In this document: positions 27,428 through 34,861 of the stretch, one piece after another
How positions within the stretch are numbered: position 1 is the stretch's first letter
Layout: every line of letters begins with the position of its first letter
Source: Melghirimyces profundicolus
Lineage (GTDB): Bacteria > Bacillota > Bacilli > Thermoactinomycetales > DSM-45169
Assembly: GCF_003054245.1 (NCBI RefSeq)
Contig: NZ_QBKR01000014.1
Location: 1 to 64,000 of the forward strand
DNA length: 64,000 bases
Direction of reading: 5' to 3'
Translations under genes and position numbers: made by a program
The notes under the pieces: generated by a model
The model's database searches: none
What the model was told of the DNA's origin: nothing
What the model saw: the letters and a program-made list of their open reading frames with translations, nothing else

Positions 27428-28534
27428 ATGGCCGGTAAACCTCCTTTTGCCGATATCGTGGCGGGCCTGCCGGCCTCGGTCCCCTTTGTCCCGCCGGAGG
27501 AAACGGAGCGGCGGACGGGTGTGACCATCAACCTCCGACTCGGGGCCAATGAAAGCACCTTCGGCATGTCTCCCCGGGCGTGGGAGGCCATGCAAAACGC
27601 GGCATCCGAAAGCCATTTGTACGGAGATGCCCACTGCTGCGAGCTCCGGACCGAACTGGCCCGGTTGCACGACGTGAAACCGGAACACTTGATCTTCGGC
27701 AGCGGCATCGATGAACTTCTGGGCTTGATTGCACGCGCCTACCTGAATCCCGGTGACGCCGTCACCACGTCCCTCGGCGGATACCCCACTTTCAATTATC
27801 ACGTGGAAGGGTATGGCGGGATCCTTCACAAGGTCCCTTACCGAAACGGCAAAAACGATCTGGAGAGGTTGGCTTCCACCGCAGAGAAAACGGGCTCGAA
27901 GATCGTATATCTCGCCAACCCGGACAATCCGACGGGCACTTGGTTCACCGCAGAGGAACTGCAGGCGTTCCGTTCGCGGATCCCCGACCGTTGCCTCCTG
28001 GTCTTGGATGAAGCCTACATCGAATTTGCCCCGGCTGAAACCGGGCCGCCCATCGATCCGGAAGATCCCGGAATCATCCGCACGCGTACCTTTTCCAAGG
28101 CCCACGGCATGGCCGGGGCTCGCATCGGATACGCCCTGGCCCACCGCGACACCGCAGCCGCCTTTGAAAAAATCCGCAACCACTTCGGCATTAACCGAAT
28201 GGCCCAGGCCGGGGCCCTCGCTTCCCTGAAAGATCCCGGTTTCGTCCGGAAAGTCGTCCAGAGCGTGGCCGAAGGACGCCGGGAATACGCCAAACTGGCG
28301 GAGGAGCTGGGTTTTTCCGCCTATCCGTCGGCGACCAATTTTGTGGCCATCGACGTGGGGAGCGCAGAACGCGCCGCCTTCCTGCGGGACGCTCTGTGGC
28401 AACGGGGAGTCTTTGTTCGCGTGCCGGGAGTGCCTCCCCTGAACCGTTGCCTTCGCGTCAGTGTGGGAACTCCCGATGAACGGAAGGCCTTTGCCCGAAT
28501 CCTGCGGGAAACCGCGGAGAAAGCGATGAAATAA
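27428..28534 (+). CDS. PLP-dependent aminotransferase, HisC-like fold type I
   Basis: The enzyme (about 368 residues from the ATG at 27428) has the aminotransferase I/II signatures: NLRLGANESTFGMS, YGDAHCCELRTELARLH, ANPDNPTGTWF, LLVLDEAYIEF, the PLP-lysine motif TRTFSKAHGMAGARIGY, and a C-terminal RVSVGTPDERKAF. It resembles histidinol-phosphate transaminase but stands alone, so the amino-acid substrate is unknown. The open frame continues up to 27356 (TTG). The ATG overlaps the end of a 33-codon leader ORF in another frame. Confidence 0.85.
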   Translation: MAGKPPFADIVAGLPASVPFVPPEETERRTGVTINLRLGANESTFGMSPRAWEAMQNAASESHLYGDAHCCELRTELARLHDVKPEHLIFGSGIDELLGLIARAYLNPGDAVTTSLGGYPTFNYHVEGYGGILHKVPYRNGKNDLERLASTAEKTGSKIVYLANPDNPTGTWFTAEELQAFRSRIPDRCLLVLDEAYIEFAPAETGPPIDPEDPGIIRTRTFSKAHGMAGARIGYALAHRDTAAAFEKIRNHFGINRMAQAGALASLKDPGFVRKVVQSVAEGRREYAKLAEELGFSAYPSATNFVAIDVGSAERAAFLRDALWQRGVFVRVPGVPPLNRCLRVSVGTPDERKAFARILRETAEKAMK

Positions 28535-28580
28535 CCCACTCCCTTCCCGGAGAGATGAAACATTCCAAGAACCAAATCCC

Positions 28581-28604
28581 ATTCCTTCTGTTGAAGGATT
28601 TTTC
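28581..28604 (+). terminator. Aminotransferase gene terminator
   Basis: TCCTTC / GAAGGA hairpin with a TGTT loop followed by TTTTTC, 50 bp after the stop codon. Confidence 0.65.
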
Positions 28605-28680
28605 AGACGTCGATTCAAACCGGGGCGATGGAACCAACCAGAAAAAGCTTGACAAGAAATTTTAAAAAGGAGGCGCCAGG

Positions 28681-28971
28681 ATGGATTTCAACCAGAATGA
28701 CCGGGAGATGATCGTCGCCGGCCTGCAGACGCGGGAGGAAAAAATCGTTTACCTGATGGAACAACTGCTGGAACAGGTGATCAACGAAACGAAAACCTCC
28801 CGGGTGGAAAAAAACATCAATAAAATTTACGATGGCTGGAGAATGCTTCAGGAGACCCGGCAACTCCGCGAACGGATCCAGCGCACACTGGATACCAAAT
28901 CGGGAAAAGAGACCAAAACCGGAAACGTCCAACCATTGAAAAGCGAAGACACCGTCTCCTACACACGGTAA
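28681..28971 (+). CDS. Small helical protein, unknown
   Basis: This 96-residue soluble protein is predicted helical and highly charged (DREMIVAGLQTREEKIVYLMEQLLEQVINETKTSRVEKNINKIYDGW), with a disordered Lys/Thr-rich tail. No family is recognised. A textbook ribosome site (AAAGGAGGCGCCAGG) precedes its ATG, and a strong terminator follows, so it is very likely a real, independently expressed gene. Confidence 0.75.
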   Translation: MDFNQNDREMIVAGLQTREEKIVYLMEQLLEQVINETKTSRVEKNINKIYDGWRMLQETRQLRERIQRTLDTKSGKETKTGNVQPLKSEDTVSYTR

Positions 28972-29009
28972 CCAACCAGACCACCCGTCGCCGGGTGGTC
29001 TGGTTTTTG
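28972..29009. terminator. Bidirectional terminator between convergent genes
   Basis: CCAGACCACCC / GGGTGGTCTGG hairpin followed by TTTTT on the plus strand; it also lies just beyond the stop of the minus-strand Bax-inhibitor-like gene. Confidence 0.85.
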
Positions 29010-29013
29010 CGGA

Positions 29014-29688
29014 TCAGTCCCTGTTTCCCAGTATCCGAAGCAGCAGAATGAACAGGTTGATAAAGTCCAGGTAGAGAGCCAATGCCCCGAGAATAGCGGC
29101 TTTGGTGTGGGTGTCTCCGTCCATGTGGTCGTCCCGGATCTTTTTGATCTTCTGGATATCGTAAGCGGTCAGGCCGCAGAAAACCAAAACCAGGAGATAG
29201 GTGATGCCCCAGTACAGGGCGGAACTTTGAATGAACCAGTTGACGACACTGGCCAGGATCAACCCGATCAATGTCAGGATCAGAAGATTGCCGATACGGG
29301 ACAAATCCCGCTTCGTCATCGCCCCGTACAGCGCAAAAGTCCCGAACATCCCCGCCGTGATGAAGAAAACATAAGCCAGGGATTCCGGCCTGTACAGGGA
29401 AAACAGCGGCGTCAACGTCACCCCGTTCAGGGTCGCATACAGGAAAAAGAAAAACGTGGCGGCCCCCACCGACATCCGGTAAATGCGGCCTGCCAAGATA
29501 AAGACCAAAACAAGCTCGGCGATGAAAAGCCCGAACAGCACCCCGGTATTTTGCTGGAAGTAACGGACGGCCCGCCCATCTTCCATCAGCAGGAACGAAA
29601 TGATGCCGGTCAGGGACAGGCCGGCGAACATCCAAGAAAAAACACGGGTCATCAAACCGGCGTGGGACCGTCTCAGACTGGTTTCCAT
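29014..29688 (-). CDS. Bax inhibitor-1/YccA family membrane protein
   Basis: This 224-residue protein has seven predicted membrane helices and the family's C-terminal block YDIQKIKKIRDDH...AAILGALALYLDFINLFILLLRILG. Members of the TMBIM family act as pH-dependent ion leaks (B. subtilis YetJ is a structurally known calcium leak). The ATG at 29688 follows GGGGGAGA; the upstream frame extension lacks a ribosome site. It is the only recognisable partner of the small acidic gene immediately upstream. Confidence 0.9.
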   Translation of the reverse strand: METSLRRSHAGLMTRVFSWMFAGLSLTGIISFLLMEDGRAVRYFQQNTGVLFGLFIAELVLVFILAGRIYRMSVGAATFFFFLYATLNGVTLTPLFSLYRPESLAYVFFITAGMFGTFALYGAMTKRDLSRIGNLLILTLIGLILASVVNWFIQSSALYWGITYLLVLVFCGLTAYDIQKIKKIRDDHMDGDTHTKAAILGALALYLDFINLFILLLRILGNRD

Positions 29689-29756
29689 TGTGATCTCCCC
29701 CCCATGGACTTTTCTTTGGGAACATAACGGAACCATCCGGACACCCTGTCCGGCCC

Positions 29757-30194
29757 TCATTCCCAATCCGGATCGATCCGGGAGAGGGCTGCCCGCAGTT
29801 GTTCCAGCACATCGTCAATCATTCTCGACCGTTTTTTCCAGGGAAAGTCGGGAACCAGCTCGGAAAGTTCCTCCATTTTCCGTTTGTCGTATTCGAGGAA
29901 TTGAATGACGGTTTCACAGCTTTGAGCCAGTTCATCCCAATGCTCCGCAGGGATCCGCTTTCCACTTTCTTCTTCCCGCTGGTGGTCCAACAATGGCATC
30001 CGCTCCTTTTCGTCCGAAGGGGAGTTCAACCGCTTGACGTCGATCCGGTATTCCTCGCCTGTTTTTAATGTGAGTTCCAAAGCAGAATCTGCCACTTCCA
30101 AACGGCTGATGATGCGATCCTGTTCCGGTGTTTCCTCCAGCTGTTTCACGATCAAATCAAAGATCAGATAGGTGAGCTCTTTCCGGTTCTCCAT
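29757..30194 (-). CDS. Acidic soluble protein, unknown
   Basis: A 145-residue protein without signal peptide or membrane segments, rich in Glu/Asp/Lys and predicted mainly helical. The segments ELTYLIFDLIVKQLEETPEQDRIISRL and HWDELAQSCETVIQFLEYDKRKMEELSELVPDFPW are the most structured. I do not recognise a family. Of two ATGs 9 nt apart, the second (30194) has AGGAG at proper spacing. It lies 68 bp upstream of the Bax-inhibitor-like gene on the same strand and is divergent from moaDE. Confidence 0.7.
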   Translation of the reverse strand: MENRKELTYLIFDLIVKQLEETPEQDRIISRLEVADSALELTLKTGEEYRIDVKRLNSPSDEKERMPLLDHQREEESGKRIPAEHWDELAQSCETVIQFLEYDKRKMEELSELVPDFPWKKRSRMIDDVLEQLRAALSRIDPDWE

Positions 30195-30366
30195 GGCTTT
30201 CATCTCCTCTTCGTCCTGGCACAAACCAACCCACATCCGCCGTGTTCGATCTCCCGCTCCCCACTTCTTTCACAGGATCCCTTTACGGTATAATGGACAC
30301 ATCCGAATGCATACCCCTTTGAACCGCCACCATCGAAAGGAGGAGAGGCGCTCGCGCCGTCCCGAT

Positions 30367-31083
30367 ATGCAAATCCGCATCCAATTGTTCGCCGGAGTGG
30401 CCGAGGCCGTCGGAGAACGGTCCGTCGGCTTGGAACTTCCGGAAGGCGCCGTCGTCCGGGATCTGATTCAGCGTCTTGAAGACACATACCCCGACGCCGG
30501 GGACCTCATCCGGCAATCCTTCGTCGCTCTCAATCAGGAATACGCCGGACCGGAAGAGAACATCCGTCCGGGTGACGAGATCGCCCTGATCCCTCCTGTC
30601 AGCGGAGGAGAAGAAAAAACCGGAACTCCCGTCTGTTTTGTCACCGAGGAACCTCTTTCCGCCGACCGCCTGATCCAGGAAGTGACCCACCCTTATGCCG
30701 GGGCGGTTCTGACCTTCGCCGGAACTGTCCGCGAGTTCACCCGGGGACAGCGGACGGTCTCGTTGACATATGAAGCTTATGCCCCGATGGCGGTGAAAAA
30801 GATGGAGGAGATCGGCGGGGAGATCCGGCAACGTTGGCCGGATGCCCGCGTGGCGATGGCCCACCGAACGGGAAATCTGGAAATCGGGGAAATCAGTGTC
30901 CTGATCGCCGTCGCCACGCCCCACCGGGCCGAAGCCTTCGAGGCGGGCCGTTATGCGATCGAACGGCTCAAAAAAATGGTCCCCGTATGGAAAAAGGAAG
31001 TCTGGGAGGACGGTTCGGAATGGAAAGGTCCCCAAACCGGACCGTGGGACCCCCGGCAAAAACCGTCGGACCCCGGCTCCTGA
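30367..31083 (+). CDS. MoaD-MoaE fusion (molybdopterin synthase)
   Basis: This 238-residue protein joins both subunits of molybdopterin synthase. Residues 1-81 are MoaD (ubiquitin-like, QIRIQLFAGVAEAVGERSV ... IRPGDEIALIPPVSGG, with the sulfur-carrying Gly-Gly at 80-81). Residues 90-225 are MoaE (VTHPYAGAVLTFAGTVREFTRG, LTYEAYAPMAVKKM, VAMAHRTGNLEIGEISVLIAVATPHRAEAF, LKKMVPVWKKEVWEDG). MoaD must end in a free Gly-Gly to be thiocarboxylated, so cleavage after residue 81 is expected, as in mycobacterial MoaX. moeB follows. The ribosome site is unusually far (AAAGGAGG 22 nt upstream). Confidence 0.93.
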   Translation: MQIRIQLFAGVAEAVGERSVGLELPEGAVVRDLIQRLEDTYPDAGDLIRQSFVALNQEYAGPEENIRPGDEIALIPPVSGGEEKTGTPVCFVTEEPLSADRLIQEVTHPYAGAVLTFAGTVREFTRGQRTVSLTYEAYAPMAVKKMEEIGGEIRQRWPDARVAMAHRTGNLEIGEISVLIAVATPHRAEAFEAGRYAIERLKKMVPVWKKEVWEDGSEWKGPQTGPWDPRQKPSDPGS

Positions 31084-31138
31084 TGCCGGCGTGAAAGGGC
31101 CTGTCCCTTCCGGGAGGCCGGCACTTTTTCTTCTATTC
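31083..31138 (+). terminator. moaDE terminator
   Basis: TGCCGGC / GCCGGCA stem enclosing an inner AAGGG/CCCTT hairpin, followed by CTTTTTC. Confidence 0.65.
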
Positions 31139-31226
31139 TATCACAGTCCACTGAGCCGGGTCCCTCATCCCGGTCATAAGCGTTTGTCCTTCGGCGTCAC
31201 CCCATCCTGAAGGAGGAGGCAAGATC

Positions 31227-32264
31227 ATGGAAACCGATCGGACCCGGTATTCGCGACAGATTCTCTTCAAACCCATCGGTGAAACAGGACAAAAACGACT
31301 GTCACGGGCCCGGGTCGCCGTGGTCGGACTTGGAGCCCTCGGTACTGCACTCTCCCACCACATGGTCCGGGCAGGCGTCGGTTACATCCGTCTGATCGAC
31401 CGGGATTTCGTCGAACCGAGCAACCTGCAGCGGCAGATGTTGTTCGACGAAGCCGATGCGGAACAAGGGCTGCCCAAAGCCGTCGCCGCGCAAAATAAGC
31501 TGGCCGCCATCAACTCCCGAACGCAATTTCAAGTCCACGTCACCGACCTTGCCGCCGACCGGGCGGAAGAGCTTCTGACGGGAGTCGATCTGATCCTGGA
31601 CGGAACGGACAACTTTGCCGTCCGTTATCTCATTAACGACGTCAGCGTCAAACACGGCATCCCCTGGATCTACGGAGGGGCCGTCAGCTCACGGGGCATG
31701 ACCTTCACCATCCGCCCCAAGCTCACCCCCTGTCTCCGCTGTCTCTTTCCCGAAGCTCCCGGACCGGGTACGGCGGAAACCTGTGACACTGCCGGCGTGA
31801 TTGGGCCCGTGGTGCAGGTGGTGGCCGCCCACCAGGCCACGGAAGCCCTCAAGCTGCTGGTGGGGGATGTGGAATCCCTCGAGCCCCGCCTGCGTCACTT
31901 CGAACTGTGGGACAACCGGGACACGGCTTTCCGCGTGGAAAACCGGAAACGGAGAGACTGTCCCACCTGTGGCGAAGCGCGTTTCGACTTTCTGGAAGAG
32001 GTCAATGCCGGGGAAGCCGCCGTTTCCCTCTGCGGGCGGGACACGGTTCAAATCTCCCCGGCCCGCCGCCAGTCCCTGGATCTCAACCGGCTGGAAAAGG
32101 CCCTCTCCCCCCTCGGACGTGTGGAAAGGAACCGGTTTCTGCTCCGGGCCCAGGTGGACGAACAACACCGTCTCGTCCTCTTCCCGGACGGCAGGGTTCT
32201 GGTTCAGGGCACCAGCGACCCGTCCATGGCCCGTTCCCTGGTGGCGAGATACATCGGGGGATGA
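31227..32264 (+). CDS. moeB: MoeB/ThiF family adenylyltransferase
   Basis: This 345-residue E1-like enzyme adenylylates the C-terminal glycine of a ubiquitin-like sulfur carrier. It has RYSRQILFKPIGETGQKRL, the nucleotide motif VVGLGALGTAL, DRDFVEPSNLQRQ, LDGTDNFAVRYLIND, and paired Zn-binding CLRC and CPTC motifs. The last 90 residues add a domain that is not a rhodanese. It follows the MoaD-MoaE fusion by 140 bp, so that protein is its likely substrate; MoaD/ThiS ambiguity remains. Ribosome site GGAGGAGG. Confidence 0.92.
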   Translation: METDRTRYSRQILFKPIGETGQKRLSRARVAVVGLGALGTALSHHMVRAGVGYIRLIDRDFVEPSNLQRQMLFDEADAEQGLPKAVAAQNKLAAINSRTQFQVHVTDLAADRAEELLTGVDLILDGTDNFAVRYLINDVSVKHGIPWIYGGAVSSRGMTFTIRPKLTPCLRCLFPEAPGPGTAETCDTAGVIGPVVQVVAAHQATEALKLLVGDVESLEPRLRHFELWDNRDTAFRVENRKRRDCPTCGEARFDFLEEVNAGEAAVSLCGRDTVQISPARRQSLDLNRLEKALSPLGRVERNRFLLRAQVDEQHRLVLFPDGRVLVQGTSDPSMARSLVARYIGG

Positions 32265-32343
32265 TGAAAAAACAAAGTCCCCGGGTTTGGGAGGACCAAG
32301 ACCTCAATTTGTAAGAGACAGACATCCGGATCTTTTGGGCAGC

Positions 32344-32362
32344 AAAAAAGGGGCCTTTTTTC
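32344..32362 (+). terminator. moeB terminator
   Basis: AAAAAAGGGGCCTTTTTT, an A/T-flanked hairpin with a short GC stem, 80 bp after the moeB stop. The stem is weak. Confidence 0.5.
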
Positions 32363-32382
32363 AGACCCGTTACGCGGATGCA

Positions 32383-32411
32383 TTGATTTTACATGATCTG
32401 GGTAATATAAT
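32383..32411 (+). promoter_or_regulatory. Strong promoter of a free-standing small transcription unit
   Basis: TTGATT, a 17-nt spacer, then a perfect TATAAT. The predicted transcript starts near 32418 and meets a strong terminator at 32466-32500. Confidence 0.75.
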
Positions 32412-32417
32412 AAGAAC

Positions 32418-32500
32418 CGAAGGAGAAACTATCTTGGCGAGACGTCCCACTCTCCAGGGACCGGAGGCTCATTGAAGCGGCAACTTCAATGAGCCTTTTT
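32418..32500 (+). ncRNA. Candidate small RNA or 13-codon peptide unit
   Basis: An isolated transcription unit of about 85 nt bounded by a near-consensus promoter and a perfect 12-bp terminator hairpin. It contains AGGAG followed 8 nt later by TTG and a 13-codon ORF (32434-32475, MARRPTLQGPEAH) whose stop codon lies inside the terminator stem. There is no gene downstream on this strand for 2 kb, so it is not an attenuator of a neighbour. It could be a small regulatory RNA, a tiny peptide gene, or both; I recognise no family. Confidence 0.55.
32466..32500 (+). terminator. Terminator of the small transcription unit
   Basis: GGCTCATTGAAG / CTTCAATGAGCC perfect hairpin with a 6-nt loop, followed by TTTTT. 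Confidence 0.88.
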
Positions 32501-32527
32501 CGTCAGGCTGCCGGTGTAGAGAAAGTG

Positions 32528-32641
32528 TCAGCGTCTTCGCCGCCTCTCACGACGATCCCGGCGATCCCGGTACACGTCGAAGAGGAGACGGGCAACAGCG
32601 ATGAGGACCACCAAAAGGGCGACCCAATCCCTGAAACCCAA
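32528..32641 (-). CDS. 37-residue single-pass membrane protein with basic tail
   Basis: A short frame encoding MGFRDWVALLVVLIAVARLLFDVY followed by an extremely basic tail (RDRRDRRERRRRR). One membrane helix (residues 6-24) with a positive cytosolic tail predicts an N-out/C-in small protein. The start is TTG, 8 nt after AAGGGGGG (a GTG three codons upstream is also possible). A TATAAT with a weak -35 (18-nt spacing) lies about 110 bp upstream. No family is recognised; codon usage and hydropathy argue that it is real. Confidence 0.55.
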   Translation of the reverse strand: MGFRDWVALLVVLIAVARLLFDVYRDRRDRRERRRRR

Positions 32642-32751
32642 CCGCCCCACCCCCCTTCTCAGGAACCTCGGTCCTTTCGGAGAGCGGGACGAAAGTTTCT
32701 CCTTCGGTGCTTATCAACGAGGGGGGGGTTCTTCCTCGTATAGACTCTTCT

Positions 32752-32781
32752 GATTATATCAGATCGCCCGGTTTTTTGCTA
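32752..32781 (-). promoter_or_regulatory. Candidate promoter for the 37-residue membrane protein gene
   Basis: On the minus strand there is TAGCAA, an 18-nt spacer, then a perfect TATAAT. The -35 is poor. Confidence 0.45.
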
Positions 32782-32806
32782 GATGTTTCCACCCAATCCC
32801 CCATCC

Positions 32807-33061
32807 GGAAGTACGGTGAAAAAGGGAGCGGCGGCATTTACCCGAAGCCGCTCCGGTTGCTGTCCTGCAGAGATGCAGGCACTGTCCGCTCCGAATCATC
32901 CTGCTGCGGGCAGGGGCAAAACGCCTTCGGATGCCACACAGAGAAGCTTTTGCCCCTGAACGCCCTTGCAGGCTGATTCTCCGCTGGGCAGGACAGCAAA
33001 GTCGCTGGTTTGGGTAAACGCTTCCCCTTTTCTCGAAACGAACATTCAATCACAACGCTTC
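32807..33061 (+). repeat. Dispersed modular repeat, copy E (no internal tandem unit)
   Basis: A plus-oriented copy with a degenerate left end (GGAAGTACGGTGAAAAAG), hairpin module, core bounded by GCTGTCCTGC / GGCAGGACAGC, and an intact right end (CAATCACAACGCTT). It has no tandem unit between left end and core. A diverged unit-like segment (TCATTCCCGGTCGCGCTATG and CTCACAGAGC) lies just outside at 33065-33117. Confidence 0.82.
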
Positions 33062-33129
33062 CAGGGTCGTTTCATTCCCGGTCGCGCTATGCGCTCACAG
33101 AGCAAAAATCGCCGGGATTTCCGTTGACA

Positions 33130-33169
33130 GACAAGGCAGCGTCCTGCCCAAGCCGGACGCTGCCTTGTC
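33130..33169. terminator. Long hairpin downstream of the HIBADH-family gene
   Basis: GACAAGGCAGCGTCC / GGACGCTGCCTTGTC is a perfect 15-bp stem with a 10-nt loop. No T-run follows on the minus strand, so it may be a Rho-independent terminator of poor quality or a processing/stability hairpin. Confidence 0.5.
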
Positions 33170-33193
33170 AGCTTCTTCATGAGGCGGGAGTTA

Positions 33194-34105
33194 TCATTCT
33201 TCTCCCCTCGGCACGATTTCCGTGTTGCCCAGGCGTTCCAGCACGGTGATGAGGGCGTGGGTCCCGTCCTCCTCCCCACCGTGGGCCTGAACGGAACGAA
33301 GCAGTTGATGGACCTGGGCTGTTCCCAGAAGGGGGAGAGCCAGCCTCTCGGCCTCTTCCAGCACGATCCGCAGGTCTTTCTGCTGAAAACGGACGGAAAA
33401 GCCGGGGTCAAGATCTCCTTTGATCACCCGGGGGGCCAGGTTGGAGAGCGCCCAGGAACCGGCGGCTCCCTGGGTGGTGACCCGGATCATCGTTTCTGGA
33501 TCGACGCCCGCCTTTTTGGCGAAGGAGAGGGCTTCCACCATGCCCAAGAGGTTGAGGCCGCACATGATCTGATTGCAGGCTTTCACCGTCTGCCCGGCTC
33601 CGATCGGCCCGCAAAGAACGATGTTTTTCCCCATCGCCTCAAAGAGCGGCATCGCCTGTTGAAACGATTCTTCTTCCCCGCCGACCATGATGGAGAGCGT
33701 CCCTTCCCGGGCTCCCACATCGCCGCCGCTGACCGGTGCGTCCAGCATCCGCACCCCTTTTTCCTCCGCAAGGGCGGCCAACTCCCGGGTGGCATCCGGA
33801 GAGATGGTGCTCATGTCGATCAGCAGGGAGCCTTCCCGGGCTCCTTCCAGGATCCCCTCCGGACCTTCCACCACTTCCCGCACGTCGGGGGTGTCTCCGA
33901 CCATCGTGATGATGATATCGCTCCGGGCGGCCACCTCAGCAGGAGTTGCCGCCGTCTTTGCTCCCCATTCCTTCGCCGCCTCCATTCGGGCCGCAGTCCG
34001 GTTCCAGACGGTGACGGAAAAGCCGGCTTGATGGAGATTGCGGGCCATGGACCGCCCCATGATGCCCAGTCCGACAAATCCGACACGGGTTTGGCGCTCT
34101 TCCAT
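33194..34105 (-). CDS. NAD(P)-dependent beta-hydroxyacid dehydrogenase (HIBADH/GarR family)
   Basis: This 303-residue enzyme has the N-terminal nucleotide motif VGFVGLGIMGRSMARNL, the family signature LLIDMSTISPDATRELA, the substrate-binding DAPVSGGDVGAREGTLSIMVGG, and the catalytic-lysine region GAGQTVKACNQIMCGLNL. Family members act on 3-hydroxyisobutyrate, tartronate semialdehyde or related small acids; the substrate cannot be decided here. The ATG at 34105 follows GAGGAGGAG. It is second in a pair with the thioredoxin-like gene. Confidence 0.9.
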   Translation of the reverse strand: MEERQTRVGFVGLGIMGRSMARNLHQAGFSVTVWNRTAARMEAAKEWGAKTAATPAEVAARSDIIITMVGDTPDVREVVEGPEGILEGAREGSLLIDMSTISPDATRELAALAEEKGVRMLDAPVSGGDVGAREGTLSIMVGGEEESFQQAMPLFEAMGKNIVLCGPIGAGQTVKACNQIMCGLNLLGMVEALSFAKKAGVDPETMIRVTTQGAAGSWALSNLAPRVIKGDLDPGFSVRFQQKDLRIVLEEAERLALPLLGTAQVHQLLRSVQAHGGEEDGTHALITVLERLGNTEIVPRGEE

Positions 34106-34125
34106 TGGTTTCTCCTCCTCTTCCC

Positions 34126-34692
34126 TTACGAGATTCGTTGCTCGCGGAACCGTTTCTTCACACTGCGGTTCACCGTTTCCCACAGCTGGCGTTCCTCCAA
34201 CAACCGGGTTTTGAAGCCGCGGTACATTTCCCTTTGTTTCTCTTCAAAATCAGGATCCTCTTTGGACGGCAAGGCGGCCCGCATCTCGTCCACCAACCGT
34301 TGCACTTCCGGGGAACGGGGGCCCCAGACCGCCACTTCCTTCCCGTCGGGAGCAATAAAGATGAAGATGGGAATGGAGCGGGACTTTCCGTTGGTGAGAT
34401 ACCGGTCCATCAGTTCCGGATGATCGTCCCGGTTCAGATAGCGCATATCGATGGCGGCCGCCTCAGCGATCCGCATCAGGATCGGGACACACAGCATCGC
34501 ATCCCCGCACCAGTCCGCCGTCAAAACCACCGCCCGAAGATTTCGCTCCCTCAAGCTCTCGTAATACCGGCGGTCTTCTTCCGGCAACGAATACCGCTCA
34601 TAGACGCTCAGCAGCTCTTCACGGTTCACCTTCATCGAATCGATGTATTCCCTGCCGGTCCATCCTTTTTCAAACCATCCGTTCAAATCCAT
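34126..34692 (-). CDS. Thioredoxin-fold protein with WCGDAMLC motif
   Basis: This 188-residue cytosolic protein has a thioredoxin-like core (AVVLTADWCGDAMLCVPILMRIAEAA ... RSIPIFIFIAPDGKEVAVWGPR). The cysteines are spaced CGDAMLC rather than the classical CxxC, and a cis-Pro equivalent (IPIFIF) is present. This is typical of a Firmicutes thioredoxin-family group whose function is poorly defined; general disulfide reductase activity is uncertain. The N- and C-terminal helical extensions (residues 1-45 and 140-188) are characteristic. It lies 20 bp upstream of the dehydrogenase gene. Confidence 0.82.
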   Translation of the reverse strand: MDLNGWFEKGWTGREYIDSMKVNREELLSVYERYSLPEEDRRYYESLRERNLRAVVLTADWCGDAMLCVPILMRIAEAAAIDMRYLNRDDHPELMDRYLTNGKSRSIPIFIFIAPDGKEVAVWGPRSPEVQRLVDEMRAALPSKEDPDFEEKQREMYRGFKTRLLEERQLWETVNRSVKKRFREQRIS

Positions 34693-34861
34693 GCCTCACC
34701 CCTCCTGGATCCGACTCCCCTCCATTGTAACGGATGGAGCGGTGCGAGGGTACCGTTCCCATGTCCACCCATTGCCCCGGGAACGGAAAAAGGATAAAAT
34801 CATCCGTAAGCGATTTGTTTCGTTCAGCGAAATGAATAACCGGTAAAAGGAGGGCGCTGTG

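Noticed and set aside
32261-32314. 17-codon frame (ATG overlapping the moeB stop)
   Set aside because: Overlap is ATGATGA by chance, and the peptide has no recognisable feature; the following hairpin fits moeB termination.
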